This document shows, piece after piece, positions 1 through 7,077 of a DNA stretch of 8,329 nucleotides. Source of the DNA: Acidobacteriota bacterium (lineage in GTDB: Bacteria > Acidobacteriota > Terriglobia > Terriglobales > Acidobacteriaceae); NCBI GenBank assembly GCA_021781255.1, contig JAJXXG010000482.1, positions 1 to 8,329 on the forward strand, in the 5' to 3' direction. The position numbers were made by a program, and so were the translations under genes. The number at the start of each line of letters is the position of its first letter. The first letter of the stretch is position 1. The notes beneath the pieces were generated by a model that was given only the letters and a program-made list of their open reading frames with translations, ran no database searches and was not told the DNA's origin.

Positions 1-54
1 GAGATGGTGAAGGAAGGCATCGATCTGACGAAGATCGAGTGGCAGGCGCACTAA
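1..54 (+). CDS. iscS: Cysteine desulfurase IscS, C-terminal end (partial)
   Basis: Only the last 17 codons and the TAA stop are in the window; the gene begins upstream. The visible peptide (EMVKEGIDLTKIEWQAH) matches the conserved IscS tail, which in E. coli reads roughly EMYKQGVDLNSIEWAHH. IscS is the PLP enzyme that takes sulfur from cysteine and hands it as a persulfide to IscU; its extreme C-terminus lies near the IscU-binding face. The following iscU gene confirms the call. The active-site lysine and cysteine lie outside the window, so activity cannot be judged here. Confidence 0.9.
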   Translation, partial: EMVKEGIDLTKIEWQAH

Positions 55-75
55 GTTTAGTAAGGATTGGAGCAT

Positions 76-93
76 CGGCAGGCATGCCTGCCG
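76..93. repeat. Perfect 18-bp palindrome in the iscS-iscU gap
   Basis: CGGCAGGCATGCCTGCCG is identical to its own reverse complement. It starts 22 nt after the iscS stop and ends 50 nt before the iscU start. In RNA it would form a GC-rich hairpin with a very short loop around CATG. No T-run follows, so it is not an intrinsic terminator. It could slow 3' to 5' decay of the upstream iscS message, be an RNase processing site, or be a dimeric protein-binding site. These roles are inference. Confidence 0.7.
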
Positions 94-126
94 CATCCAC
101 AAGTAAGACGACGCGGCTTCCCCCGC

Positions 127-134
127 AGGAGGAG
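127..134 (+). promoter_or_regulatory. Strong Shine-Dalgarno site of iscU
   Basis: AGGAGGAG lies 9 nt before the ATG at 144. It settles that ATG as the iscU start, rather than the in-frame GTG at 39, which would lie inside iscS and add 35 residues absent from the family. It is one of the strongest ribosome binding sites in the operon, in keeping with the high amount of scaffold protein usually needed. Confidence 0.85.
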
Positions 135-143
135 AACGGACAC

Positions 144-563
144 ATGGCATACAGTGACAAGGTCGTAGACCACTACAACAATCCGCGCAACGTCGGTACG
201 CTCGACAAGGGCTCGCAGGAGGTCGGCACGGGTCTTGTTGGCGCGCCGGAGTGCGGCGACGTGATGCGGCTGCAGATCCGCGTTAACCCCGAGACGCAGG
301 TTATCGAAGAGGCCAAGTTCAAGACCTTCGGTTGCGGCTCGGCGATCGCCAGCTCTTCGCTGGCCACGGAATGGATCAAGGGCCGCACGGTGGAAGACGC
401 CCTGGCCATCAAGAACACGGACATTGTGAAGGAGCTGTCGCTGCCGCCGGTGAAGATTCACTGTTCGGTACTGGCTGAAGATGCAATCCGCGCGGCCATT
501 GGCGACTGGAAGAAGAAGAACGGCGTTGCAGAAGCTGCGCCAGCGGCAACGACGGCGCAGTAA
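144..563 (+). CDS. iscU: Iron-sulfur cluster assembly scaffold IscU
   Basis: Cytosolic scaffold on which IscS-derived sulfur and iron are assembled into a [2Fe-2S] cluster before transfer to apo-proteins. The 139-residue product begins MAYSDKVVDHYNNPRNVG, nearly the same as E. coli IscU (128 residues). The three cluster cysteines are present: C37 in APECGD, C64 in FGCGSAIASSS and C107 in IHCSVLAED. So are D39, whose change stabilises the bound cluster in other species, and H106. The LPPVK motif at 100-104, recognised by the HscA substrate domain, is intact, in agreement with hscA and hscB downstream. Oddity: an Ala/Thr-rich tail of about 10 residues (AEAAPAATTAQ) beyond the usual C-terminus. 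The start is set by AGGAGGAG at 127-134. Confidence 0.98.
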   Translation: MAYSDKVVDHYNNPRNVGTLDKGSQEVGTGLVGAPECGDVMRLQIRVNPETQVIEEAKFKTFGCGSAIASSSLATEWIKGRTVEDALAIKNTDIVKELSLPPVKIHCSVLAEDAIRAAIGDWKKKNGVAEAAPAATTAQ

Positions 564-579
564 GTATTTTCAGTTGAGG

Positions 580-610
580 GCGGCGGCTCATCTGTAGGAT
601 AAGCCGCCGC
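580..610 (+). repeat. Intercistronic hairpin between iscU and iscA
   Basis: GCGGCGGCT (580-588) and AGCCGCCGC (602-610) are perfect reverse complements and give a 9-bp, almost all G-C stem with a 13-nt loop. It starts 17 nt after the iscU stop and ends 22 nt before the iscA start. The sequence after it (GCCGGCTGAG) has no T-run, so full intrinsic termination is unlikely. The likely role, inferred, is to protect the iscSU part of the message or to set a lower level for the downstream genes. Confidence 0.65.
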
Positions 611-632
611 GCCGGCTGAGGGATAGGAAACC

Positions 633-1055
633 ATGTCGAACGTAGTGACCATTGAATCAAAGCCCGCGCAGGGAGCCTTTGCAGAGCCCGCAGCGCCTAA
701 AGCTGCGAGCGGCGCACCCGTGCAGGGCGTGCAGTTGACAGAGCGCGCCATCAAGCGTGTCCGCATTGCCATGGCCAAGGAAGGCATTTCTCCCGAGGAA
801 GGCGGTCTGCGGCTGGGCGTGATGGGGGGCGGCTGTTCCGGACTTTCGTATTCCATCAAGTTTGATACGCGGCCGCGCGAGCGGGATCGTGTTTTTGATT
901 TTGACGGCGTGCGTGTCTTCATCGATCCCAAGTCGTTTCTTTACCTGCATGGCATGACGCTGGACTACGAAGAGACACTGATGCGGCAGGGCTTCAACTT
1001 CATCAATCCGAACTCCTCGCGCTCCTGCGGCTGCGGTTCGTCCTTTTCGTCGTAG
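633..1055 (+). CDS. iscA: A-type iron-sulfur carrier protein IscA
   Basis: HesB/IscA family protein that binds iron or Fe-S clusters and delivers clusters, especially [4Fe-4S], to target proteins. The three family cysteines are seen at C68 (GGGCSGLSY) and C132 and C134 (SRSCGCGSSFS), and the GFNFINPNSS stretch before them is typical. The product is 140 residues against about 107 in E. coli. The family domain begins near residue 33 (VQLTERAIKRV), and residues 1-32 are an Ala/Pro-rich extension with no recognisable signal. The ATG at 633 follows a purine-rich GAGGGATAGG stretch. A later start would remove the extension, but no in-frame ATG lies between residue 1 and the domain, so I keep the long form. 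Its position between iscU and hscB is standard. Confidence 0.96.
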   Translation: MSNVVTIESKPAQGAFAEPAAPKAASGAPVQGVQLTERAIKRVRIAMAKEGISPEEGGLRLGVMGGGCSGLSYSIKFDTRPRERDRVFDFDGVRVFIDPKSFLYLHGMTLDYEETLMRQGFNFINPNSSRSCGCGSSFSS

Positions 1056-1076
1056 ACTCAGCGGCAGGAGTTTCTT

Positions 1077-1769
1077 ATGTTGAAGATCATCGATTCTGCT
1101 GTTCCAGTGGCATGTTGGTCGTGCGCGGTGGCAAACAATGAGTCCGTGCTTTTCTGCCCGCATTGCAGCAAGATTCAGCCTCCTCCGGGAGGCGATTATT
1201 TTTCTGTCTTTGGTCTTACTCCGCGGCTGGATCTGGATTTAAGCGAGCTGGAGCACGAGTTTCATCGTCTCAGCCGCAAGCTGCATCCGGATCGCTTTGC
1301 GCGCGCCGGAGAAAACGAGAAGCAATGGAGCCTGGCGGATACGGCGCTGCTGAACGACGCCTATCGCACGCTGAAGGATCCGATCCATCGCACGGAGTAT
1401 CTGCTCAAGCTGCACGGCGCCGCCATTGGCGAGGAGCACAGTGGCAAGGACCGCAAGGATCCTTCGCGCGTACCGGCGGACCTGCTGGAAGAGGTCTTTG
1501 AGCTGAACATGCAGCTGGAAGAGATGCGCATGGCTCGCAAGACAGGCGAGGAAGATGCGGCATTGCAGGGGAGCCTGGAGCAGGCCCGGAGCAAGTTTGT
1601 CGGCCTGCTGGATGATGTGGACGAGGACCTTCGCGGGCAATGGAAGATATGGGACGCGGGGGACGCAGGCGCGCGTGCAACTGCGCAAAAAACGATGGTG
1701 GCTCTGCTCGACCGGCGGCGCTACCTCAGCAACCTGGTCCGCGATGTGACCGAAACTCTGGGAGCGTAG
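1077..1769 (+). CDS. hscB: Fe-S assembly co-chaperone HscB with N-terminal tetracysteine domain
   Basis: J-type co-chaperone that brings IscU to HscA and stimulates its ATPase. After a 12-residue lead, residues 13-30 hold two CxxC pairs (C13/C16 in CWSC, C27/C30 in CPHC), a probable zinc-binding knuckle. The J domain follows (about 40-107), with DYFSVFGL and the essential HPD at 70-72, then LLNDAYRTLKDPIHRTEYLL. The C-terminal helical part (about 150-228) carries the IscU-binding features, for example FELNMQLEEMR. At 230 residues it is longer than E. coli HscB (171), which lacks the cysteine domain; the layout instead resembles human HSCB. AGGAG at 1066-1070 lies 6 nt before the ATG. The gene is 21 nt after iscA and 9 nt before hscA. 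Confidence 0.95.
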   Translation: MLKIIDSAVPVACWSCAVANNESVLFCPHCSKIQPPPGGDYFSVFGLTPRLDLDLSELEHEFHRLSRKLHPDRFARAGENEKQWSLADTALLNDAYRTLKDPIHRTEYLLKLHGAAIGEEHSGKDRKDPSRVPADLLEEVFELNMQLEEMRMARKTGEEDAALQGSLEQARSKFVGLLDDVDEDLRGQWKIWDAGDAGARATAQKTMVALLDRRRYLSNLVRDVTETLGA

Positions 1770-1778
1770 AAGGCAGGC

Positions 1779-3719
<1,941 letters not shown>

Positions 3720-3748
3720 GCAGGCGACAGAACCGGCGACCGAACGCC

Positions 3749-3753
3749 AAGGA
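3749..3753 (+). promoter_or_regulatory. Ribosome binding site deciding the fdx start
   Basis: AAGGA lies 10 nt before the ATG at 3764. The in-frame TTG at 3755 is only 1 nt after this site, too close to be used, so the ferredoxin starts at 3764. Confidence 0.6.
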
Positions 3754-3763
3754 TTTGAAGACT

Positions 3764-4180
3764 ATGAGCGAAGCAACGACGAAGAATATTCCTCCCGATA
3801 AGCTTGTGCGCGTCACCTTTCTTCCGGAAGGCAAGACGGTCGAGTTCGAGTTCGGCACCATGCCGTATGACCATCATGGCAAGCCGATGTCCTTTCTGGA
3901 TGTTGCAGAAAATTTCGGCATCTTTCTCGATCACGCCTGTGGCGGAGCCTGCGCCTGCACCACCTGCCATATCTGGGTAAAGGAGGGAGACGCGGGCATC
4001 AGCGAAGCGGACGACGAGGAACTGGACCGCCTGGACATGGCTGCCGATCAGCAGTTGAATTCGCGCCTGGGTTGCCAGGCCGTGATTACCCGTCCCGGAA
4101 ATTATGTGGTGGAGATTCCCAAGTGGAATCGCAACTACGTCTCAGAAGGCAAGCCGCTGACGCTGGCGGAGCAAAAGTAA
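3764..4180 (+). CDS. fdx: Isc-type [2Fe-2S] ferredoxin
   Basis: Adrenodoxin-like electron carrier that supplies reducing power for cluster assembly on IscU/IscS. The four cluster ligands are C59, C65, C68 (C-x5-C-x2-C in HACGGACACTTCHIW) and C104 (RLGCQAV). The extra cysteine C63 within the loop also occurs in other Isc ferredoxins. The acidic stretch EADDEELDRLDMAAD (81-95) matches the partner-binding helix of this family. The product is 138 residues against 111 in E. coli; the excess lies in the N-terminus, in an insert before the cluster loop (about 31-42, GTMPYDHHGKPM) and in the tail after IPKWNRNYV. The gene lies 44 nt after hscA and 11 nt before iscX. Confidence 0.96.
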   Translation: MSEATTKNIPPDKLVRVTFLPEGKTVEFEFGTMPYDHHGKPMSFLDVAENFGIFLDHACGGACACTTCHIWVKEGDAGISEADDEELDRLDMAADQQLNSRLGCQAVITRPGNYVVEIPKWNRNYVSEGKPLTLAEQK

Positions 4181-4184
4181 GGAG
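4179..4184 (+). promoter_or_regulatory. iscX ribosome binding site overlapping the fdx stop
   Basis: AAGGAG begins within the fdx TAA stop (4178-4180) and sits 7 nt before the iscX ATG. Ribosomes finishing fdx would uncover or directly use it, so translation of the two genes is probably coupled. Confidence 0.7.
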
Positions 4185-4191
4185 TGAACGG

Positions 4192-4410
4192 ATGCCGCGC
4201 GAGCTGATGTGGACCGACTTTGAAGAGATCGGAATCCAGCTGTATGAGAAGTTTCCGGATACGGATCCGCTGACGGTGCGCTTTACGGATCTGCATCGTT
4301 ACGTGACCGAGCTGGAGGGCTTTGCCGATGATCCGGCCAAGTCCAACGAAGGCAGGCTGGAAGCCATTCAGATGGCCTGGCACGAGGAGTACCAGGACGC
4401 GCAGGGCTAA
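4192..4410 (+). CDS. iscX: Fe-S assembly protein IscX
   Basis: Small acidic protein (72 residues; E. coli IscX has 66) that binds IscS at the site shared with the frataxin homologue CyaY and tunes the rate of cluster formation. Conserved stretches are WTDFEEIGIQLYEKFPDTDP (7-26), TVRFTDLHRYVTELEGF (28-44) and DDPAKSNEGRLEAIQMAW (46-63), which follow E. coli IscX closely. The ATG at 4192 is chosen because of AAGGAG at 4179-4184; a longer frame reading in from fdx is just an out-of-phase extension. It is the last gene of the operon and its stop is only 6 nt from the stop of the convergent VOC gene. I saw no terminator in that gap. Confidence 0.96.
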   Translation: MPRELMWTDFEEIGIQLYEKFPDTDPLTVRFTDLHRYVTELEGFADDPAKSNEGRLEAIQMAWHEEYQDAQG

Positions 4411-4416
4411 TCCGGC

Positions 4417-4794
4417 TCAGCGCTCCGTATTTGAAAACTGCGACAGGGACAGCAGATTGCCATCCGGGTCTTTCAGCCAGGCCACCCTGTCGCCGGTGGG
4501 AAAGGTGCAGATGCCGAGCTCGTCCTGGCCCATGTTGGGATACAGCTCAAAGCGTGCGCCTTTTGCCGTCAACCGCGCTACCTCTGCACGAATGTCGTGC
4601 GTCTTCCATCCCAGCACGGTGTGCTGCGCCGGCGAGAACTCCGGCACGCGGCTGATGCGCAGCATGGCGCCGTCCATGTCGAACACCAGCGCGGACCCGT
4701 CATCGCCTGCAAATCGCAGGCCCAGCATGTCGCGATAGAATGCCAATGCTTCGTCCGGTTTCTGCGTCAGCAGGAATGTGACAACGCCATCCAT
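4417..4794 (-). CDS. VOC family (glyoxalase/bleomycin resistance fold) protein
   Basis: 125-residue cytosolic protein made of two beta-alpha-beta-beta-beta units. The VOC marks are ALAFYRDMLGLRF (16-28) near the start and VAWLKDPDGNLLSLSQF (104-120) at the end, with HTVLGW (58-63) opening the second unit. In many metal-dependent members a glutamate follows the DPDGN turn (as in NLIEL); here that position reads LSL, so one canonical metal ligand seems missing. The substrate is not predictable; such small proteins may bind or modify varied small molecules. GGAGG lies 5 nt before the ATG. The upstream gene on the same strand is the YraN-like gene, 49 nt away, so the two are probably cotranscribed. 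Confidence 0.88.
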   Translation of the reverse strand: MDGVVTFLLTQKPDEALAFYRDMLGLRFAGDDGSALVFDMDGAMLRISRVPEFSPAQHTVLGWKTHDIRAEVARLTAKGARFELYPNMGQDELGICTFPTGDRVAWLKDPDGNLLSLSQFSNTER

Positions 4795-4843
4795 GGCAAC
4801 CTCCGCACAGCCATTTAGCGGTTTGTGCTCTTCGTGCGCCGAT

Positions 4844-5329
4844 TCATCGACTCAATTGCCGCTCGTCCCATCCGAATGCTGCTTCAAAGTGTGTAATCTC
4901 GGTGGGTTGGCCCGGCACCCGATACACGCTTACGACGTCAAAGCGCGCCGGTGGAGCGGCCTCGCCCGGAAGCTGGCGCACATAGCGGCGAGCCAGCCTG
5001 CGCAGGGTGTGGCGTTTGCGGGAGTCCACGGCGGCCTCTGCGGGTTTGATGTCGCGCGCGGTACGGGTCTTGACTTCGATAAAGCAGAGCATGGGGCCTT
5101 TCCATGCGATCAGATCGATATCGCCGGGCAGCTCGCCGCACGACCATCTTCGCGCCACTACCGTGTAGTCGTTGCGCCGCAGGTGAAAGAAGGCCGCATC
5201 TTCGCCTTCCAGGCCAACGGAGAGATGCATGGGCAATTGTTCAGCGCGCCCAAGGCGCCGCGCCAGCGCATCAAGCTGGGCCATCGCCCGCTCCAGCGCC
5301 GTGATTCGCAGTTGCGCCATCCACGTCAT
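4844..5329 (-). CDS. yraN: YraN / UPF0102 family endonuclease-like protein
   Basis: 161-residue cytosolic protein of the UPF0102 family, whose fold is that of PD-(D/E)xK nucleases; its cellular role is not settled, but the fold suggests DNA or Holliday-junction related processing. Family features in order: GLEGEDAAFFHLRRNDYTVV (39-58), GDIDLIAW (69-76) with the candidate catalytic D72, CFIEVKTRT (82-90) with E85-x-K87, VDSRKRHTLRRLARRYV (101-117), and RFDVVSVYR (129-137). Typical members have about 120 residues and begin close to the GEDAA motif; here an N-terminal helix of about 37 residues precedes it. A GGAGA lies about 11 nt before the chosen ATG; a second in-frame ATG is at residue 4 (codon at 5320-5318). 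The product is likely made with the VOC gene downstream. Confidence 0.9.
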   Translation of the reverse strand: MTWMAQLRITALERAMAQLDALARRLGRAEQLPMHLSVGLEGEDAAFFHLRRNDYTVVARRWSCGELPGDIDLIAWKGPMLCFIEVKTRTARDIKPAEAAVDSRKRHTLRRLARRYVRQLPGEAAPPARFDVVSVYRVPGQPTEITHFEAAFGWDERQLSR

Positions 5330-5374
5330 CGCTGATCATTCTCCGCTGAAATGCGCGCCGGGAGCAAATGGCGC

Positions 5375-5413
5375 AAAGAAAAACGCCGCACCCGCGGGCT
5401 TGCGGATGCGGCG
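5375..5413 (-). terminator. Intrinsic terminator after the aminotransferase gene
   Basis: Read on the - strand, a 12-bp stem (5413-5402 with 5395-5384, one G-U pair, otherwise G-C rich) encloses a 6-nt loop (5401-5396). It is followed directly by five U residues and, after one C, three more. It begins 20 nt past the aminotransferase stop. This is a textbook Rho-independent terminator and separates the aminotransferase unit from the yraN-VOC unit, which therefore probably has its own promoter in 5330-5374 or depends on readthrough. Confidence 0.9.
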
Positions 5414-5433
5414 TGGATTGCGTTGCTACCCGG

Positions 5434-6828
5434 TTACGCGACGGTTCCGGCCAGCTCCCCGGTGAGCGCGAACTCCTTTTCCGCCAGGCTGAGGGCCTCT
5501 TCCAGAATGTCGAGGGCCACGGTGGCCTCCTGCTCGCTGATGACCAGCGCGGGGCACAGGCGGAGGGAGTTTTCTCCGCAGCCCAGGATCATGAGGCCGC
5601 GCTCGAAGGCCAGATCCTCCACGCGGTTGCGCAGCGCCGAGGCGGGCTCGCGCGTGGTCTTGTCCTTCACCAGCTCGACGCCGATCATGAGGCCGCGTCC
5701 GCGCACGTCGCCGACCGAGGGATGCGTCTGCTTCCAGCCCTGCAGGCGATCCATGATTTTGCCGCCGACGTTGGCCGCATTGGCGATCAGTTCGCGGTCC
5801 AGAATGTCGATGGTGGCCAGCGCGGCGGCGATGGAGACAGGGTTGCCGCCAAAGGTGGAGGCATGCGAGCCGGGCACCCAGTCCATGATCTCCGCACGGC
5901 TCATGCAGACGCCCAGCGGCAAGCCGCTGGCGATGCCCTTGGCCATGCAGACGATGTCCGGCTGAACGCCGGAGTGCTCAATGGCCCACCACTTGCCGGT
6001 GCGGCCCGCGCCGCTCTGGACCTCGTCCACGACGAGCAGAATGCCGTGGCGGTCGCAGATGGCGCGCAGTTCGCGCAGAAAGTTGGTGGGGGCAACCACA
6101 TAGCCGCCCTCGCCCTGAATGGGCTCGACAAAGATGGCAGCAACCTCTTCCGGCGCGAGGATGGTCTTGAAGAGCTTCTCCTCGATGTATCGGGCGCAGC
6201 CCAGCGCGAAGGCCTCTTCGTCCTGAGGGCCGCCGGTGCATCCACGGTAGGCATAGGGATAGCGCACGTGGGTTACGCCGGGCACCAGGGGAGAAAAGCG
6301 CCGCTTTTGCTGGGGCTTGGAGGCCGTGAGCGACAAGGCGCCCATGGTGCGTCCGTGGAACGCGCCGAGGAAGGCGATCACATGCTGGCGGCCGGTGTGA
6401 TAGCGGGCCAGCTTCAGCGCGCACTCAATAGCCTCGGCTCCGGAGTTGCCGTAGAAGAAGCGATGCGGCCCCGGCATGGGGGCAACGGCGGAGAGGCGCT
6501 CGGCCAGGTCTGTGAGCGGCTCGTTGTAGAAATCGGTGCCGGAGATGTGCAGCAGCTCGCCTGCCTGCTTCTGGACGGCGGCCACCACCTCAGGGTGACA
6601 GTGCCCGGTGGAGGTGACGGCAATCCCTGCGGAGAAGTCGAGGAACTCGTTTCCGTCCACGTCTTCCACGCGGATGCCGCGACCGCGCTTGGCGACCAGC
6701 GGGTATGAGCGCGTATAGCTGGGCGAGATGAGCCGGTTGTCGGCCTCAACGGCAGCCCTGGCCTTGGGGCCGGGCAGGGGACCAACGAGCTTGGGTCCAA
6801 ATTGCGCGTGCAGTTCTTGCTGGGTCAT
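5434..6828 (-). CDS. Class III PLP-dependent aminotransferase (acetylornithine / 4-aminobutyrate aminotransferase family)
   Basis: 464-residue fold-type I PLP enzyme that moves an amino group, most likely from an omega-amino group (acetylornithine, ornithine or GABA) to 2-oxoglutarate. Visible features: FLDFSAGIAVTSTGHCHPEV (62-81), the phosphate-binding GNSGAEA (127-133), AFHGRTMGAL (156-165), EPIQGEGGY (235-243), VVDEVQSGAGRTGK (266-279) with D268 that contacts the PLP nitrogen, and MAKGIASGLPLG (295-306) with the Schiff-base lysine K297. STFGGNP (324-330) is also conserved. It is longer than typical ArgD (about 400) through an N-terminal stretch of some 35 residues, and is closer in layout to GabT and to the archaeal aminotransferase/racemase branch. 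Sequence alone does not fix the substrate. GAGGAGA (6842-6836) lies 7 nt before the ATG. An intrinsic terminator follows. Confidence 0.93.
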   Translation of the reverse strand: MTQQELHAQFGPKLVGPLPGPKARAAVEADNRLISPSYTRSYPLVAKRGRGIRVEDVDGNEFLDFSAGIAVTSTGHCHPEVVAAVQKQAGELLHISGTDFYNEPLTDLAERLSAVAPMPGPHRFFYGNSGAEAIECALKLARYHTGRQHVIAFLGAFHGRTMGALSLTASKPQQKRRFSPLVPGVTHVRYPYAYRGCTGGPQDEEAFALGCARYIEEKLFKTILAPEEVAAIFVEPIQGEGGYVVAPTNFLRELRAICDRHGILLVVDEVQSGAGRTGKWWAIEHSGVQPDIVCMAKGIASGLPLGVCMSRAEIMDWVPGSHASTFGGNPVSIAAALATIDILDRELIANAANVGGKIMDRLQGWKQTHPSVGDVRGRGLMIGVELVKDKTTREPASALRNRVEDLAFERGLMILGCGENSLRLCPALVISEQEATVALDILEEALSLAEKEFALTGELAGTVA

Positions 6829-6891
6829 CTTCTTGTCTCCTCGGCGAATCTGGTTGTGCGGCCTTGCGCGCGTGACTGGCGCATGGCCACG

Positions 6892-6907
6892 GACCCCGTG
6901 CGGGGTC
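6892..6907. repeat. Short GC-rich hairpin in the aminotransferase leader
   Basis: GACCCC and GGGGTC flank the 4-nt loop GTGC, giving a perfect 6-bp stem. It ends 64 nt before the aminotransferase start codon when read on the - strand. No U-run follows in that direction, so it is not a standard terminator. Confidence 0.55.
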
Positions 6908-6952
6908 GTCCGTTTCAGCCAGTCTGGGTGGCCGGCGGTTGCGGGCGAGGAT

Positions 6953-6991
6953 CTTCGGCGGGTTGGTACTAGTCTCCGCCGAAGAGACTAG
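6953..6991. repeat. Two interleaved inverted repeats (pseudoknot or switch topology)
   Basis: Arm A CTTCGGCGG (6953-6961) pairs with A' CCGCCGAAG (6976-6984), and arm B CTAGTCT (6969-6975) pairs with B' AGACTAG (6985-6991). The order is A, 7-nt spacer, B, A', B', with no spacer between the last three. All 9 and 7 base pairs are perfect. The two stems cross, so they form either a pseudoknot or two competing hairpins. On the - strand the 7-nt spacer is placed where it could span the 7-bp stem of an H-type pseudoknot; on the + strand the geometry is much less favourable. This points to the strand of the downstream aminotransferase gene, 124 nt away. Confidence 0.65.
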
Positions 6992-6994
6992 GTC

Positions 6995-7015
6995 GCGTGC
7001 GGGTGGGCAGCACGC
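6995..7015. repeat. Inverted repeat with 6-bp stem
   Basis: GCGTGC (6995-7000) and GCACGC (7010-7015) are separated by 9 nt. The right arm overlaps one copy of the AGCACGCACA direct repeat. It is adjacent to the interleaved repeats and may belong to the same folded leader. It is short enough to occur by chance in GC-rich DNA. Confidence 0.35.
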
Positions 7016-7057
7016 ACAGATGGCGGCGCGGGCAAATGCAGAGCGCGCGGAACCGCG

Positions 7058-7077
7058 ACCAGCAGCTGAAGGCTGGT
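7058..7077. repeat. Inverted repeat with 6-bp stem
   Basis: ACCAGC (7058-7063) and GCTGGT (7072-7077) are perfect reverse complements around the 8-nt loop AGCTGAAG. This is the hairpin farthest upstream of the aminotransferase in the non-coding stretch. It has no U-run on either strand. Chance occurrence cannot be excluded. Confidence 0.35.

Noticed and set aside
39..143. Possible 35-residue N-terminal extension of IscU from a GTG at 39
   Set aside because: It would start inside iscS and has no family match; a strong ribosome site precedes the ATG at 144, where the protein aligns with IscU from residue 1.
580..610. Intrinsic terminator after iscU
   Set aside because: The stem is strong, but no T-run follows on either strand and the operon continues.
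5368..6708. 446-codon open frame on the + strand opposite the aminotransferase
   Set aside because: It mirrors the codon bias of a GC-rich gene on the other strand, has no family resemblance, and the - strand product has all class III aminotransferase motifs.
6940..7020. Possible tRNA in the non-coding stretch
   Set aside because: The repeats do not form a cloverleaf, and there is no GTTCNANNC T-arm motif at a fitting distance.
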